From Cotesia glomerata (Eukaryota > Arthropoda > Insecta > Hymenoptera > Braconidae): DNA of 64,000 nucleotides. The position numbers and the translations under genes are program-made. Position 1 is the stretch's first letter; every line of letters begins with the position of its first letter. The notes beneath the pieces were generated by a model. It saw only the letters and a list, made by a program, of their open reading frames with translations. It searched no databases and had not been told where the DNA came from. Below are positions 36,430 through 56,879 of the stretch, piece after piece. Location of the stretch: positions 13,077,103 through 13,141,102 of the forward strand of contig NC_058161.1 of the NCBI RefSeq assembly GCF_020080835.1, given 5' to 3'.

Positions 36430-37340
36430 TTATAATTTAAAGTTTTTGATGCCTACTGGTCAAGTGACTAGTGAACCTTATTCAAGTCAAGCGATGGACA
36501 TTCCATTTGCACTATTGGTCGAGAGACATTCTCTCTTTGCATTAGTTCTATGGGGTCCATCGAACTTGAATACTAGTAAAGCTGGAAGTTTTTGTGTTAT
36601 CTGTTCGAATTGTAAAGATGTTAAACAAATGAAAGTAACTTCATGAGAGCAAAGATAAACTATGAAAAAATAAATGGGGTAGGTTACCAAGCCAGGAATC
36701 GAACCTGGATCTCCCTGATAACATGTCAGGAGCTCTACCAGTTAAGCTACCGGGCCCCTTCCCCTTCACTAGTCACTTGACCAGTAGGCATGAAAAACTT
36801 TAATTTATATATACATAATGGGTCATGAAGAAAAAAATAATTGTTAATTTATAATAGCGCCTCAATAATTACTACAATACCACCGTAGTACGTAGTTTGG
36901 GTGGGGAGAATAAAAAAGAAGGGAAAAGTAAGTAAAGTATCGAGAGTATAAGAATGGACTGAGAAAGGTGGATGGTGGAAGGGGCCCGGTAGCTTAACTG
37001 GTAGAGCTCCTGACATGTTATCAGGGAGATCCAGGTTCGATTCCTGGCTTGGTAACCTACCCCATTTATTTTTTCAAAGTTTATCTTTGCTCTCATGTAG
37101 TTTCTTTCATTTTCTTTCATTTGTTTAACATCTTTACAACTCGAACAGATACCACAAAACTTCTAGCTTTACTAGTATTCAAGTTCGATGGACCCCATAG
37201 AACTAATGCAAAGAGAGAATGTCTCTCGACCAATAGTGCAGATGGAATGTCAATCGCTTGGCTTGAATAAGGTTCACTAGTCACTTGACCAGTAGGCATG
37301 AAAAAACTTTAATTTATATATACATAATGGGTCAATGAAA
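36430..37340. mobile_element. Two head-to-head TIR elements with tRNA-like cores
   Basis: Each is bounded by ATGCCTACTGGTCAAGTGAC or its complement, and the pair are inverted copies of each other. Each holds a tRNA-like block (GGTAGCTTAACTGGTAGAGC, anticodon-arm CATGT, GGTTCGATTCC): minus strand about 36690-36757, plus strand about 36987-37055. Flanking TCAAGTCAAGCGATGGACAT blocks pair over hundreds of bases. Confidence 0.7.
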
Positions 37341-38818
37341 AAAATAATTGTTAATAATTTATAATATTATAAAAAAAAATTTTAAGCCATTGAACAGTAG
37401 TAGTAAAACAGCATATTTTTGGTATTTTGCCGGTAATAGAAAGTAGGGATCTTCTTTTCCGGTTTTTTGCTGCAATAGTGCCGCAGATATACAGTAAATA
37501 TGCGGTACATTTACGGTTTAAATGCTGTTAATATACCGTAATTTTTCTATTGTATTGCCGTAAATATTCTGAATTTATTTCGTAGTTTTTTCGTAATGAT
37601 TCGACAAAAAAACTGGCTAAAATAACTGAAGTATTACGGTAAAAATACAGTATTTATATCGTATAAATACCGAATCTTTACGGTATTTCCAAAACCGTGA
37701 GGGGAGTTTTGAAAATTTGAAAAAAAAATCTAATTTTTTTTAATTTCTAGATGAGAATACCCCCTTAATCAAATAAATGATCGTCATGTGTCAGCAAATA
37801 GTCCTGGCGCTTATTAACGACATGAGTATATAAAAAAACTTTCCGCGCGGTTTTTGAAATGCCGCAAAGATTCGATATTTATACGATATAAATGCTGTAT
37901 ATTTACCATACTTCAGTTACTTTAGTCAGTTTTTTTGCCGAATTATTACAGAAATATTGCAAAATAAATTCAGAATATTTACGGCAATACAATAGCAAAA
38001 TTACGGGATATTAACAGCATTTAGTAAATGTACCGCATATTTACTGTATACTTATTTACTCATCTTGGAACTTTAAAAATCCTACAATCCCTACGCCTTA
38101 CTTTCAATGATTCGTTGATTGGAATGAAAAACGTAAATTTAATGGAATAAAAATGAAAATTTTATAATCTGCTCATTTTTTGTGATATGGCTTTAAATGC
38201 GGAAATCAACAAAAAATACTAAATATTTGATATTTCTTAATTATATCAGTATAATCGCGGCAAAATTGCAGTATAACTTCGGTGTTATTACCGTAGAAAT
38301 ACGATTTTATTATTGTAAAATTATAGTAATATTATAGTTAATACATAGATTTTTTACAGTGAAAATTCTGGAGTTTTACAGTAATTTAATCGTATTATTC
38401 TAGTAGCTTTGCAGCAAAAGTACAGTAGAAATGCTGCGTAACTATAGTGAAAAAACTGGCCAATATAACCACAGAAATACCGTATTATTTTAGAATTATA
38501 ACAATAAATTTATGGCAAGCGCATTAATACCAAAAATTTACGGTATTTCAAAAATCGCAAAGGATTCCCCTAGAACAATTTCTTTGAATGAAACTCCCAA
38601 ATAAATTTTCCGGTGGTCAATAATTCGTAAGTTACATAATAATAGTATAAATTTTTAATTTAAGAACCTTGGATTGGAGCCAATGACAGCCAAGTTTTAA
38701 ATAAATAAACACGGCCTAGAATACTTTATTCTTGTATAATCTCTAATGACATTTGAACACTAAAGATCAACAAAATTTTTTAGTCTTCTCAAAGATCTTC
38801 AACAAAACAACTTCCCAA

Positions 38819-41211
38819 ATGAATATTTATTCATTAATTTTCCTTTTTTTAACAATTACTTCGCTAGTTTTCGAAATAAATGGACTGACTAGTGTAGCGC
38901 GGGCCGTCGCGGGCCAACAAGCGACGTTACTTTGTCGCAGCAATGACGACAATCATCGTTTCATGTTTTGGAAAGTAATTGATAACAATAACAATATCGT
39001 CGGTCCGGACAGTTTTTTTGATACTGACAAGTATAATTACCAAGTATTGACCGGAAAATTATTTATTTGGGTAAGTTTTTCGCGTGTTCCAAAATTGGGA
39101 CTGGCCCAAATTAGGACCGTCCAATTTTTGGGTCAAAGTGTTATTTTTGTTTTACTTGGTAGGGTGTGTTAAGGTTCAAGGTCAAATTCTAGAAAAATGA
39201 AAAAAAAGTTTGAAAAATCCAAAAGTGCACGCCTCATAACACTCATTAATTTTTGAAGAAAAAAATTAATTGTGTAATTGATTGAAAAAAAAAATTATAA
39301 TTAAGTAATTTCTTACAGAGTATTTTATATTTTTTTTTAAATATTGCCGCTCTTTTTTCTTGTCATATGCGCACGCAGTCTAAAAAAATCTAGCTTGATC
39401 AAGTGGCGCCATAGTTTTCACGTGACAAATAAGAAAAGTTCGTTTATCTTTGTACGGTTGTATCGTAGTGAATTTTAATAAAAATTCAATTAAAAAAAAA
39501 ATACGTAAACTAGGCTACTGATATTAAATACGGACCCAGTTAATCGAATTCTTAAACTAATAAAAAAGGTCCGGTCTTGAAATAACAATTTGTCCGGGAG
39601 TAATCGTTGTTACATCCAAAATGGAGTGACATCCAGACGTCGACGTAAAATTTTTTTCAAAACGTTTTTTTTTTTTTTTATCAAAATAGCAACATGAAAT
39701 GATTTTAGAAAGTAAAAGATGGTTTAATTTAAGTGTTTTGTCGGTGTACATCTACTTATATTATTGTATAAGTGTAATATGGTTGTGATAGAGGCATTTA
39801 AAGATCACAAAATTGAGCTTGACGGGTTGAGTATAAAGCACAACCTTACGCGCTTTGCGCTATGAGGCGTGCAATTATAAGAGACCTTTTTTGTAGAACA
39901 TTGAGTTTAAATAGTTTTGTTAGAATTTTATTTTAAAGATTTGGGAAATCAAATTCTGGTTAAAATATTGAAAATTAGAAAAAATCGGTTGTAGTTACCG
40001 ATCTGATATAGAAATCGGCACTTTTTTTTGGACATATCAGTTCCTTATATCATCCTGGAACTAAATGTACCAAAAGATCGGCACTTTTCCAAAAGATCGG
40101 TATGGGACTTGTGATTTACCGCGTTGGAACCGTCTTGGAACTAAAGTTCCAACCGCGATAATTACTAAACTATTGGAGTTACAAAAAAAAGTTTCGGACA
40201 AAATTTGTAGTACTTTTGATTCTCTACAAAAAAGGACTCATTATTTTTTCGTATTTTCAATATTTTATCCGAAAATTCACTCTTAAAATTTATAACCAAC
40301 AAATTTTTAACTTTATGAATTTTTGTAATTTTTAGTGAAAATTTTGACTTAAATATTGAAGTTACTAAAAAAAGTTTGGAACAAAATTTTTAGGAAATTT
40401 TATTTCCTACAAAAAATGTCTCATAATTTTTCCATATTTCCAATAATTTTCCCAGAATTTTCATTTTTAAATTTATAATGAAAAATTTGAATTTTTTATC
40501 GGTATTAAAAATATCCCAAATTTTGAAAAAGTGATTACTTTTGAACTATTAAAGTTACAAAAAAAAATTTGAGAAAAAACTTGTAGAAAATTCAATTTTC
40601 TACAAAAAATGTCTTATAATTTTTTCATATTCCCAAAAATTTTCATTTTAAAATTCACAATGAAAAACTTGAATTTGTTATCGGTATTTTAAATACTAGT
40701 TATCTTAATTTAATTTTTTTATACGTCGTCCAAAATTAGGACAGACCCAATTTAAAACCACTAATAAATTTCTTTTTGTAATTTTTAGAGCGTATCAACG
40801 CGAGAATCTGGATTTTATCACTGTGTATCTCGAAATATAAGCAACCATTCAAAATTTAACGTCCATACCGTGGAGTTAATAGTTCAAAAAAATGACTATT
40901 ATTGGGAAAGTCAATTTGAAGTTAATCTTTTACGGACCCTGATGGTTATAATGGTTATTGTTGTCAGTATTGCGGTTTATTTATTAGTAACTACCGGAAA
41001 AAAAGGTCTGTATAAAATTATTATTATTATTATCTTTATTACTATTATTATAATAAAAATTTATTTAAATAAAATTACAGATGAATTAAGGCCAATGAAT
41101 TATTGTAAAGACATACCAAAAATAAAACTTTCTTCGTCAAGATCAGATGGTCCGGGAACAAGTGGATTTTCAAAAGGATACAAACCGTTTCATGAAGATG
41201 AATTACCTTAG
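38819..41211 (+). CDS. Single Ig-domain, single-pass membrane protein
   Basis: Exons 38819-39070, 40789-41005 and 41081-41211 join in phases 0 and 1 to give 199 aa. A signal peptide (MNIYSLIFLFLTITSLVF) is followed by one Ig V-type domain: Cys39 (TLLCR), Trp51 (FMFWK), then ESGFYHC with Cys96, the usual pair of disulfide cysteines. Two N-glycosylation sequons (N100-I-S, N103-H-S) follow. A transmembrane helix (LMVIMVIVVSIAVYLLV) precedes a cytoplasmic tail of about 45 residues rich in Ser, Gly and Pro and ending EDELP. Start chosen at 38819 because the open frame upstream has no ATG and the signal peptide begins here. AATAAA at 41231. The specific orthologue is not recognised. The 75-bp last intron is open in frame, so its retention gives a longer isoform. 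Confidence 0.78.
39180..39974. repeat. Ig-protein intron 1, left half
   Basis: AT-rich. 39700-39870 is the inverted counterpart of 18700-18870. No coding signal. Confidence 0.5.
39975..40690 (+). repeat. Dispersed roughly 700-bp repeat in Ig-protein intron 1
   Basis: Full copy of the 11060/20390 family, plus orientation, ending about 100 bp before the 40789 exon. Confidence 0.85.
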
Positions 41212-41274
41212 AATTTGTAATATTTTTAATAATAAATAAGTTAAGCTAAAAAACTGCTCGATTTATTTTTAGGT

Positions 41275-41975
41275 TTTGAAAATAAAAATAAAAAATTATG
41301 GGGAAATTATTGGAAATATGAAAAAATTATAAGACATTTTTTGTAGAAAATTGAATTTCCTACAAGTTTTGTCTCACATTTTTTTTGTAACTTTAATAGC
41401 TCAAAAGTTATCACTTTTTCAAAATTTGGGGTATTTTTAATGCCGATAAAAAATTCAAATTTTTCATTATAAATTTTAAAATGAAAATTCTGGGAAAATT
41501 ATTGGAAATATGAAAAAATCATGAGACATTTTTTTTAGGAAATAAAATTTCCTAAAAATTTTGTCCCAAACTTTTTTTTGTAACTTCAATATTTAAGTCA
41601 AAATTTTCACTGAAAATTACAAAAATTCATAAAGTTCAAAATTTGTTGGTTATAAATTTTAAGAGTGAATTTTTGGGTAAAATATTGAAAATACGAAAAA
41701 ATTATGAGTCTTTTTTTGTAGAGAATCAAAATTACTACAAATTTTGTTCGAAACTTTTTTTTGTAACTCCAATAGTTTAGTAGTTATCGCGGTTGGAACT
41801 TTAGTTCCAAGACGGTTCCAACGCGGAACATCACAAGTCCCATACCGATCTTTTGGAAAAGTGCCGATCTTTTGGTACATTTAGTTCCAGGACTATCTAA
41901 GGACCCGATATGTCCAAAAAAAAGTGCCGATTTCTATATCAGATCGTTAACTACAACCGATTTTTACTAGAAATT
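41275..41975 (-). repeat. Dispersed roughly 700-bp repeat, inverted copy
   Basis: Same family, opposite orientation to 39975-40690. The two copies form an inverted pair around the last two exons of the Ig gene and could pair in a read-through transcript. Confidence 0.85.
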
Positions 41976-42044
41976 ATTAAAAAATAAACTTGAGAACTTT
42001 CTAACATTAAATAATTTATTATTTTTGATAAAAATAATAACAAA

Positions 42045-42467
42045 TTACAATTTTGCAAACAAAATTATTCGGGTGCTCACGAGAGCCAAGCATGGAGCTT
42101 CATTTTTCAAAACCAATTTTATATTTGGATCCGTAAAAAATTTTTTATTTTTTATTTGAGTCACTTGGTCGGTGCTAAAATTTATCCTCCGAAAACTACT
42201 GGCGTTTTCAAGCTTGTAGACTCCCGAAGAACCTAAAAAAAAAAAAAAAGTAATTATTTATTCATGAGCATTGGGTATAATAATAATTTTTAATTGCAAT
42301 ATTGTAAAATACTTTACCTGTTGCGTCAAATATAAACAAATTGTTGAATTTATATTCAATAGCGACTATAGAGCTGAACTTTTGCCGACAAAATAGATAA
42401 TATTCTGTTAGCTCATATTCTTCTTGGTTAGTAGACTTCTTTCTTACCACAACACGGAAAGAGTATA
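42045..42467 (-). CDS. Unrecognised protein, last two exons only
   Basis: Two minus-strand exons that look coding: 42467-42318 (starts mid-codon after a pyrimidine-rich acceptor; begins YSFRVVVRKK) and 42232-42045 (ends IILFAKL, stop TAA). They join in phase 1 (G+GT) across an 85-bp intron, giving FIFDATG-SSGVYKLENAS and about 111 residues in all. There is no signal peptide, transmembrane segment or motif I can name; composition is Phe/Lys/Asn rich with alternating hydrophobics, suggesting beta structure. At least one 5' exon should lie to the right, but 42480-43600 is repeat DNA and none was found, so the gene may be broken. It sits tail-to-tail with the Ig-domain gene. Confidence 0.45.
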
Positions 42468-42489
42468 CTTAAAATAATTAGAGAAAAAA

Positions 42490-43130
42490 TAGTTTTAATC
42501 CATAATTTATTAAACAATTACCAAATTTTTATGTGAAAATGATTCTGTATATTATCGAGAAGATACCTATTCATTTTTATTAAAATCGGTCAAGTAGTTT
42601 TTGAGATATTGCAATAAAACGATCCGTACAGATTTACAATTATTATGTACGGATGCTTTATATTATCAAATGAATTAAAAAACTGATGAAATTGTTAATT
42701 GATATAATTTTGCAGGCTCTTAAGAAGGCACCTATCAATTTTTATAAAAATCGGTAAAGCAGTTTTTGAGATATTGCAATAAAACGATCCGTACAGATTT
42801 ACAATTATTATGTACGGATGCTTTATATTATCAAATGAATTAAAAAACTGATGAAATTGTTAATTGATATAATTTTGCAGGCTCTTAAGAAGGCACCTAT
42901 CAATTTTTATAAAAATCGGTAAAGCAGTTTTTGAGATATTGCAAAAAAACGATCCGTACAGGTTTACAATTATTATGTACGGATCCTTTACATCGTTGAA
43001 TTAATTAAAAAATTAATGAAATTGTTAATTTATATAATTATGTAGGCTCTTAAGAAGACACCCATTAATTTTGATAAAAATCGGTCAAGTAGTTTTTTAG
43101 ATATTGCAAGAAAACGATCCGTACAGGTTA
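42490..43130. repeat. 165-bp tandem repeat, about 3.5 copies
   Basis: GATCCGTACAG recurs at 42621, 42785, 42951 and 43115. The unit holds CCGTACA...TGTACGG with inverted ends and AAAAATCGGT. Lies where 5' exons of the minus-strand unknown gene would be expected. Confidence 0.8.
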
Positions 43131-43499
43131 GGGCTTCACACGAGACGAGAGTAGGCGAGAGTATCAAAAATCTCGTCTCGGTCTCGTCTCGCTTAGTTCT
43201 AAATATTAAGAATTTTATATTAAGTTTCTTACTAAATACTTGAGTGTTCGACCCAATTCTATTATATATACTCTCACAGATTTATACAATAATTGTTCAT
43301 ATTTTTACTACAAAAAATACATGAAAAAACAAAAAATTCCTCCAGATGTCCAAATAAAGACTAAATTTTCAAAACATCGGTATTTAGTGACAATAAAAGT
43401 TGTCCGTTAAGTACTGAATTTATAAAGAGATTAGTTTTTATACTTGTAAATTCTATTTTTTCTTGAAAAATAACGTTAATTATCGCAAATTTGTAACAA
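43131..43499. other. AT-rich stretch, no gene recognised
   Basis: Begins with a short GAGACGAGA/TCTCGTCTC cluster (43140-43195); otherwise featureless. Confidence 0.4.
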
Positions 43500-44560
43500 A
43501 CATAATAATTAATAAATTAAAGTTTTTTCATGCCTACTGGTCAAGTGACTAGTGAATCTTATTCAAGCCAAGCTTGGTTTGAATAAGGATCACTAGTCAC
43601 TTGACCAGTAGGCATGAAAAAACTTTAATTTATATATACATAATGGGTCATGAAGAAAAAAATAATTGTTAATTTATAACAACGCCTCAATAATTACTAC
43701 AATACCATTGTAGTACGTAGTTTGGGTGGGGAGAATAAAAAAGAAGGGAAAAGTAAGTAAAGTATCGAGAGTATAAGAATGGACTGAGAAAGTTGGATGG
43801 TGGAAGGGGCACGGTAGCTTAACTGGAAGAGCTCCTGACATGTTAACAGGGAGATCCAGGTTCGATTCCTGGCTTGGTAACCTACCCCATTTATTTTTTC
43901 AAAGTTTATCTTTGCTCTCATGTAGTTTCTTTCATTTTCTTTCATTTGTTTAACATCTTTACAACTCGAACAGATACCACAAAACTTCCAGCTTTACTAG
44001 TATTCAAGTTCGATGGACCCCATAGAACTAATGCAAAGAGAGAATGTCTCTCGACCAATAGTGCAGATGGAATGTCAATCGCTTGGCTTGAATAAGGTTC
44101 ACTAGTCACTTGACCAGTAGGCATGAAAAAACTTTAATTTATATATACATAATGGGTCAATGAAAAAAATAATTGTTAATAATTTATAATATTATAAAAA
44201 AAAATTTTAAGCTATTGAAAAGTAGTAGTAAAACAGCATATTTTTGGTATTTTGCCGGTAATAGAAAGTAGGGATTTTCTTTTCCGGTTTTTTGCTGCAA
44301 TAGTGCCGCAGATATACAGTAAATATGCGGTACATTTACGGTTTAAATGCTGTTAATATACCGTAATTTTTCTATTGTATTGCCGTAAATATTCTGAATT
44401 TATTTCGTAGTTTTTTCGTAATGATTCGACAAAAAAACTGGCTAAAATAACTGAAGTATTACGGTAAAAATACAGTATTTATATCGTATAAATACCGAAT
44501 CTTTACGGTTTTTCCAAAACCGTGAGGGGAGTTTTGAAAATTTGAAAAAAAAATCCTTTC
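43500..44560 (+). repeat. Duplicate of 36770-37722 (about 955 bp)
   Basis: 43596-44553 repeats 36770-37722 in the same orientation with few differences, including the tRNA-like TIR element (here CACGGTAGCTTAACTGGAAG, with a changed anticodon arm) and part of the foldback interior. The two copies bracket the Ig gene and the unknown minus-strand gene. Confidence 0.8.
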
Positions 44561-44659
44561 GAAAAAAAAGCTTTACTAGTATTCAAGTTCGATAGACCCC
44601 ATAGAACTAATGCAAAGAGAGAATGTCTCTCGACCAATAGTGCAGATGGAATGTCCATC

Positions 44660-45050
44660 GCTTGGCTTGAATACCCGTGAAAAAATATTCTGATCAGGCT
44701 TGATATGAGCTGATAAGGCCATATAAAAATTTTTGATATGTTCATATCTGGCCTGATATGATCTGATAAGTCCATATTTAATTTTTGATATGTCCTGATA
44801 TGGCCTGATATGAAAATTGGCCATATCAGGCCTGATCAAGCCTTATCAATTTGATATGTCTATATCATTGATCGTTGATATAGCTTGATATGCTCATATA
44901 TAATTTTACATTATTTTTTAATAGGTCCTGATATTCCCTGATATAACCTTATAAAGTTATATATACTTTGATAAACTTGAAAGAAAAATCCCTGATCATC
45001 AGGGTTGATATAACTTGATATGGATTCATATGGTCTGATATACTCATACC
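44660..45050. repeat. CTGATATG-rich cryptic minisatellite
   Basis: Frequent CTGATATG, CATATCAGG and GATATGTCC in both orientations (for example GGCCATATCAGGCC), giving many short overlapping inverted repeats. Confidence 0.65.
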
Positions 45051-45169
45051 TTTACCAGCACATAAGTAGTCTTATGTACTCATATAAAGGCATACCCGTA
45101 TAAAAAAAACTATTTATCATTATATATGATTCATATCTAATTATATAGAAGCATATGTGAGTATGTGAG

Positions 45170-47505
45170 CATATGAAGCATATTTGAGTACCCACATGCA
45201 TTTTTGATATATTTTTCATATATACATATATATAATATATATGAAGATATAAAATGTATGAAAAATTGATGTGGGTACTCAAATGAAAGGTCTCGATGAG
45301 TGTAATGTCAGGGTGAGCTTATATCTTTAAAAATGTCAATAGTTGACAAGATAAAAGGTCATTTCTTAGTTATTGATATTTTTAAAGATATAAGCTCATC
45401 CCGATGTTACACTCATTAAGAGCTTTCATTTAAGTACCCACATGCATTTTTGATATATTTTTCATATATACATATATATATAGCATATATAAATATGTAA
45501 AATATATGAAAAATTGATGTGGGTACTCAAATGAAAGGTCTCGATGAGTGTAATGTCAGGGTGAGCTTATATCTTTAAAAATGTCAATAGTTGACAAGAT
45601 AAAAGGTCATTTCTTAGTTATTGATATTTTTAAAGATATAAGCTCATCCCGATGTTACATTCGCCAAGATCTTTCATTTGAGTACCCACATGCATTTTGA
45701 TATATTTTTCATATATACATATATATAATATATATGAAGATATAAAATATATGAAAAATTGATGTGGGTACTCAAATGAAAGGTCTCGATGAGTGTAATG
45801 TCAGGGTGAGCTTATATCTTTAAAAATGTCAATAGTTGACAAGATAAAAGGTCATTTGTTAGTTATTGACATTTTTAAAGATATAAGCTCATCCCGATGT
45901 TACACTCATCAAGAGCTTTCATTTGAGTACCCACATGCATTTTTGATATATTTTTCATATATACATATATATAATATATATGAAGATATAAAATATATGA
46001 AAAATTGATGTGGGTACTCAAATGAAAGGTCTCGATGAGTGTAATGTCAGGGTGAACTTATATCTTTAAAAATGTCAATAGTTGACAAGATAAAAGGTCA
46101 TTTCTTAGTTATTGATATTTTTAAAGATATAAGCTCATCCCGATGTTACACTCATCAAGAGCTTTCATTTAAGTACCCACATGCATTTTTGATATATTTT
46201 TCATATATACATATATATAGCATGTATAAATATGTAAAATATATGAAAAATTGATGTGGGTACTCAAATGAAAGGTCTCGATGAGTGTAATGTCAGGGTG
46301 AGCTTATATCTTTAAAAATGTCAATAGTTGACAAGATAAAAGGTCATTTCTTAATTATTGACATTTTTAAAGATATAAGCTCATCCCGATGTTACATTCA
46401 TCAAGAGCTTTCATTTGAGTACCCACATGCATTTTTGATATATTTTTCATATATACATATATATAATATATATGAAGATATAAAATATATGAAAAATTGA
46501 TGTGGGTACTCAAATGAAAGGTCTCGATGAGTGTAATGTCAGGGTGAGCTTATATCTTTAAAAATGTCAATAGTTGACAAGATAAAGGTCATTTGTTAGT
46601 TATTGACATTTTAAAGATATAAGCTCATCCCGATGTAACATTCATCAAGATCTTTCATTTGAGTACCCACATGCATTTTGATATATTTTTCATATATACA
46701 TATATATAATATATATGAAGATATAAAATGTATGAAAAATTGATGTGGGTACTCAAATGAAAGGTCTCGATGAGTGTAATGTCAGGGTGAGCTTATATCT
46801 TTAAAAATGTCAATAGTTGACAAGATAAAAGGTCATTTCTTAATTATTGACATTTTTAAAGATATAAGCTCATCCCGATGTTACATTCATCAAGAGCTTT
46901 CATTTGAGTACCCACATGCATTTTTGATATATTTTTCATATATACATATATATAGCATGTATAAATATGTAAAATATATGAAAAATTGATGTGGGTACTC
47001 AAATGAAAGGTCTCGATGAGTGTAATGTCAGGGTGAGCTTATATCTTTAAAAATGTCAATAGTCGACAAGATAAAAGGTCATTTGTTAGTTATTGACATT
47101 TTTAAAGATATAAGCTCATCCCGATGTTACACTCATCAAGAGCTTTCATTTGAGTACCCACATGCATTTTTGATATATTTTTCATATATACATATATATA
47201 ATATATATGAAGATATAAAATATATGAAAAATTGATGTGGGTACTCAAATGAAAGGTCTCGATGAGTGTAATGTCAGGGTGAGCTTATATCTTTAAAAAT
47301 GTCAATAGTTGACAAGATAAAAGGTCATTTGTTAGTTATTGACATTTTTAAAGATATAAGCTCATCCCGATGTTACACTCATCAAGAGCTTTCATTTGAG
47401 TACCCACATGCATTTTTGATATATTTTTCATATATACATATATGTAATATATATAAATATATGAAAAATTGATGTGGGTACTCAAATGAAAGGTCTCGAT
47501 GAGTA
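45170..47505. repeat. 246-bp palindromic-monomer array, copy 3 (largest)
   Basis: Nine to ten monomers; equivalent points at 45826, 46072, 46318, 46807 and 47053 show a 246-bp step (one monomer is 243 bp). Arms of about 115 bp pair across an AT core, with a linker containing ATAGTTGACAAGATAAAAGG. Copies differ by few bases. The 60-codon frames that recur in it are a by-product of the period being a multiple of three. Confidence 0.93.
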
Positions 47506-47699
47506 CAAGAAGAAATCTTGCGACAATTATTATTATTTTTATTATGGCCAGTAGTATTAGTAGAATTATGTGGTAATAAAATTCCGACCCCTTAAAAAAA
47601 TTTTTTTTTTTAAATAATAAATATTAGCGAGATAATACTCAATGTTTTTACATTTGGATCGATTCATAGCGAGAAATGTATGTCGATATATTTATTAAA

Positions 47700-47996
47700 T
47701 ATATATATAGTAAAGAAATGAGTCACGTGAGCTAAGAATCCACGGGCTGAATCCCGTCGTCGGACAAATTCTAATTCCGTCTGTCGCGTTGAGACTCGCG
47801 GGCAAGTTAACACTCGCTTTTACATACTTAAAATTTATTAAATTGTAAATCATCTACTTTGATTAATAAATCTGTTTGACAGTCCTATTAATTAATATTC
47901 CTCGATTAAATTAATTCGTCCAATTTGTTCGGAATTTATTTTGGCAGTAAAATGGCTCGGTAATTAATTCATTTTCGGGATATTAATTTATTAATC
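47700..47996 (+). promoter_or_regulatory. Putative promoter and 5' leader of the MLCK-type kinase
   Basis: Non-repeat sequence just before the predicted kinase ATG. It has a CACGTG E-box (about 47724) and a moderately GC-rich stretch (47750-47820) unlike the flanking satellite. An upstream ATG at about 47952 runs directly into a GTAATT donor-like site. Confidence 0.35.
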
Positions 47997-56794
<8,798 letters not shown>

Positions 56795-56879
56795 ATAAAA
56801 TTTGTTAGAAAAATATTTGAGTCTTATTTTTTAGTCGAATTTTAAAGCTTAAATAATTGAAAAATAATTTTTTTGGGAT

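Larger units (their letters stand above)
35869..38570. mobile_element. 2.7-kb foldback element with about 330-bp inverted ends
   Basis: 35869-36195 is matched, reversed, by about 38243-38565 (CTCGCGGTTTTTGAAATACC...AATTATATCAGTATAATCGC), imperfectly. A second inner pair, about 37430-37700 and 37850-38050, is also inverted. A tRNA-like SINE (36205-36356) and two TIR elements (36430-36805, 36830-37330) are nested in the middle. It ends about 250 bp before the Ig-protein start. Confidence 0.65.

Noticed and set aside
36690..37055. Functional tRNA genes (also near 12750, 31565, 36290, 43810 and 60215)
   Set aside because: Box A and box B are good, but acceptor stems do not pair, position 33 is not T and copies recur inside repeats; they fit tRNA-derived SINEs.
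38753..38818. Upstream extension of the Ig protein
   Set aside because: The open frame begins at TTG, not ATG; the ATG at 38819 starts a clean signal peptide.
45826..47235. Repeated 60-codon frames in the 246-bp array
   Set aside because: 246 is a multiple of three, so one chance frame repeats with the monomer.
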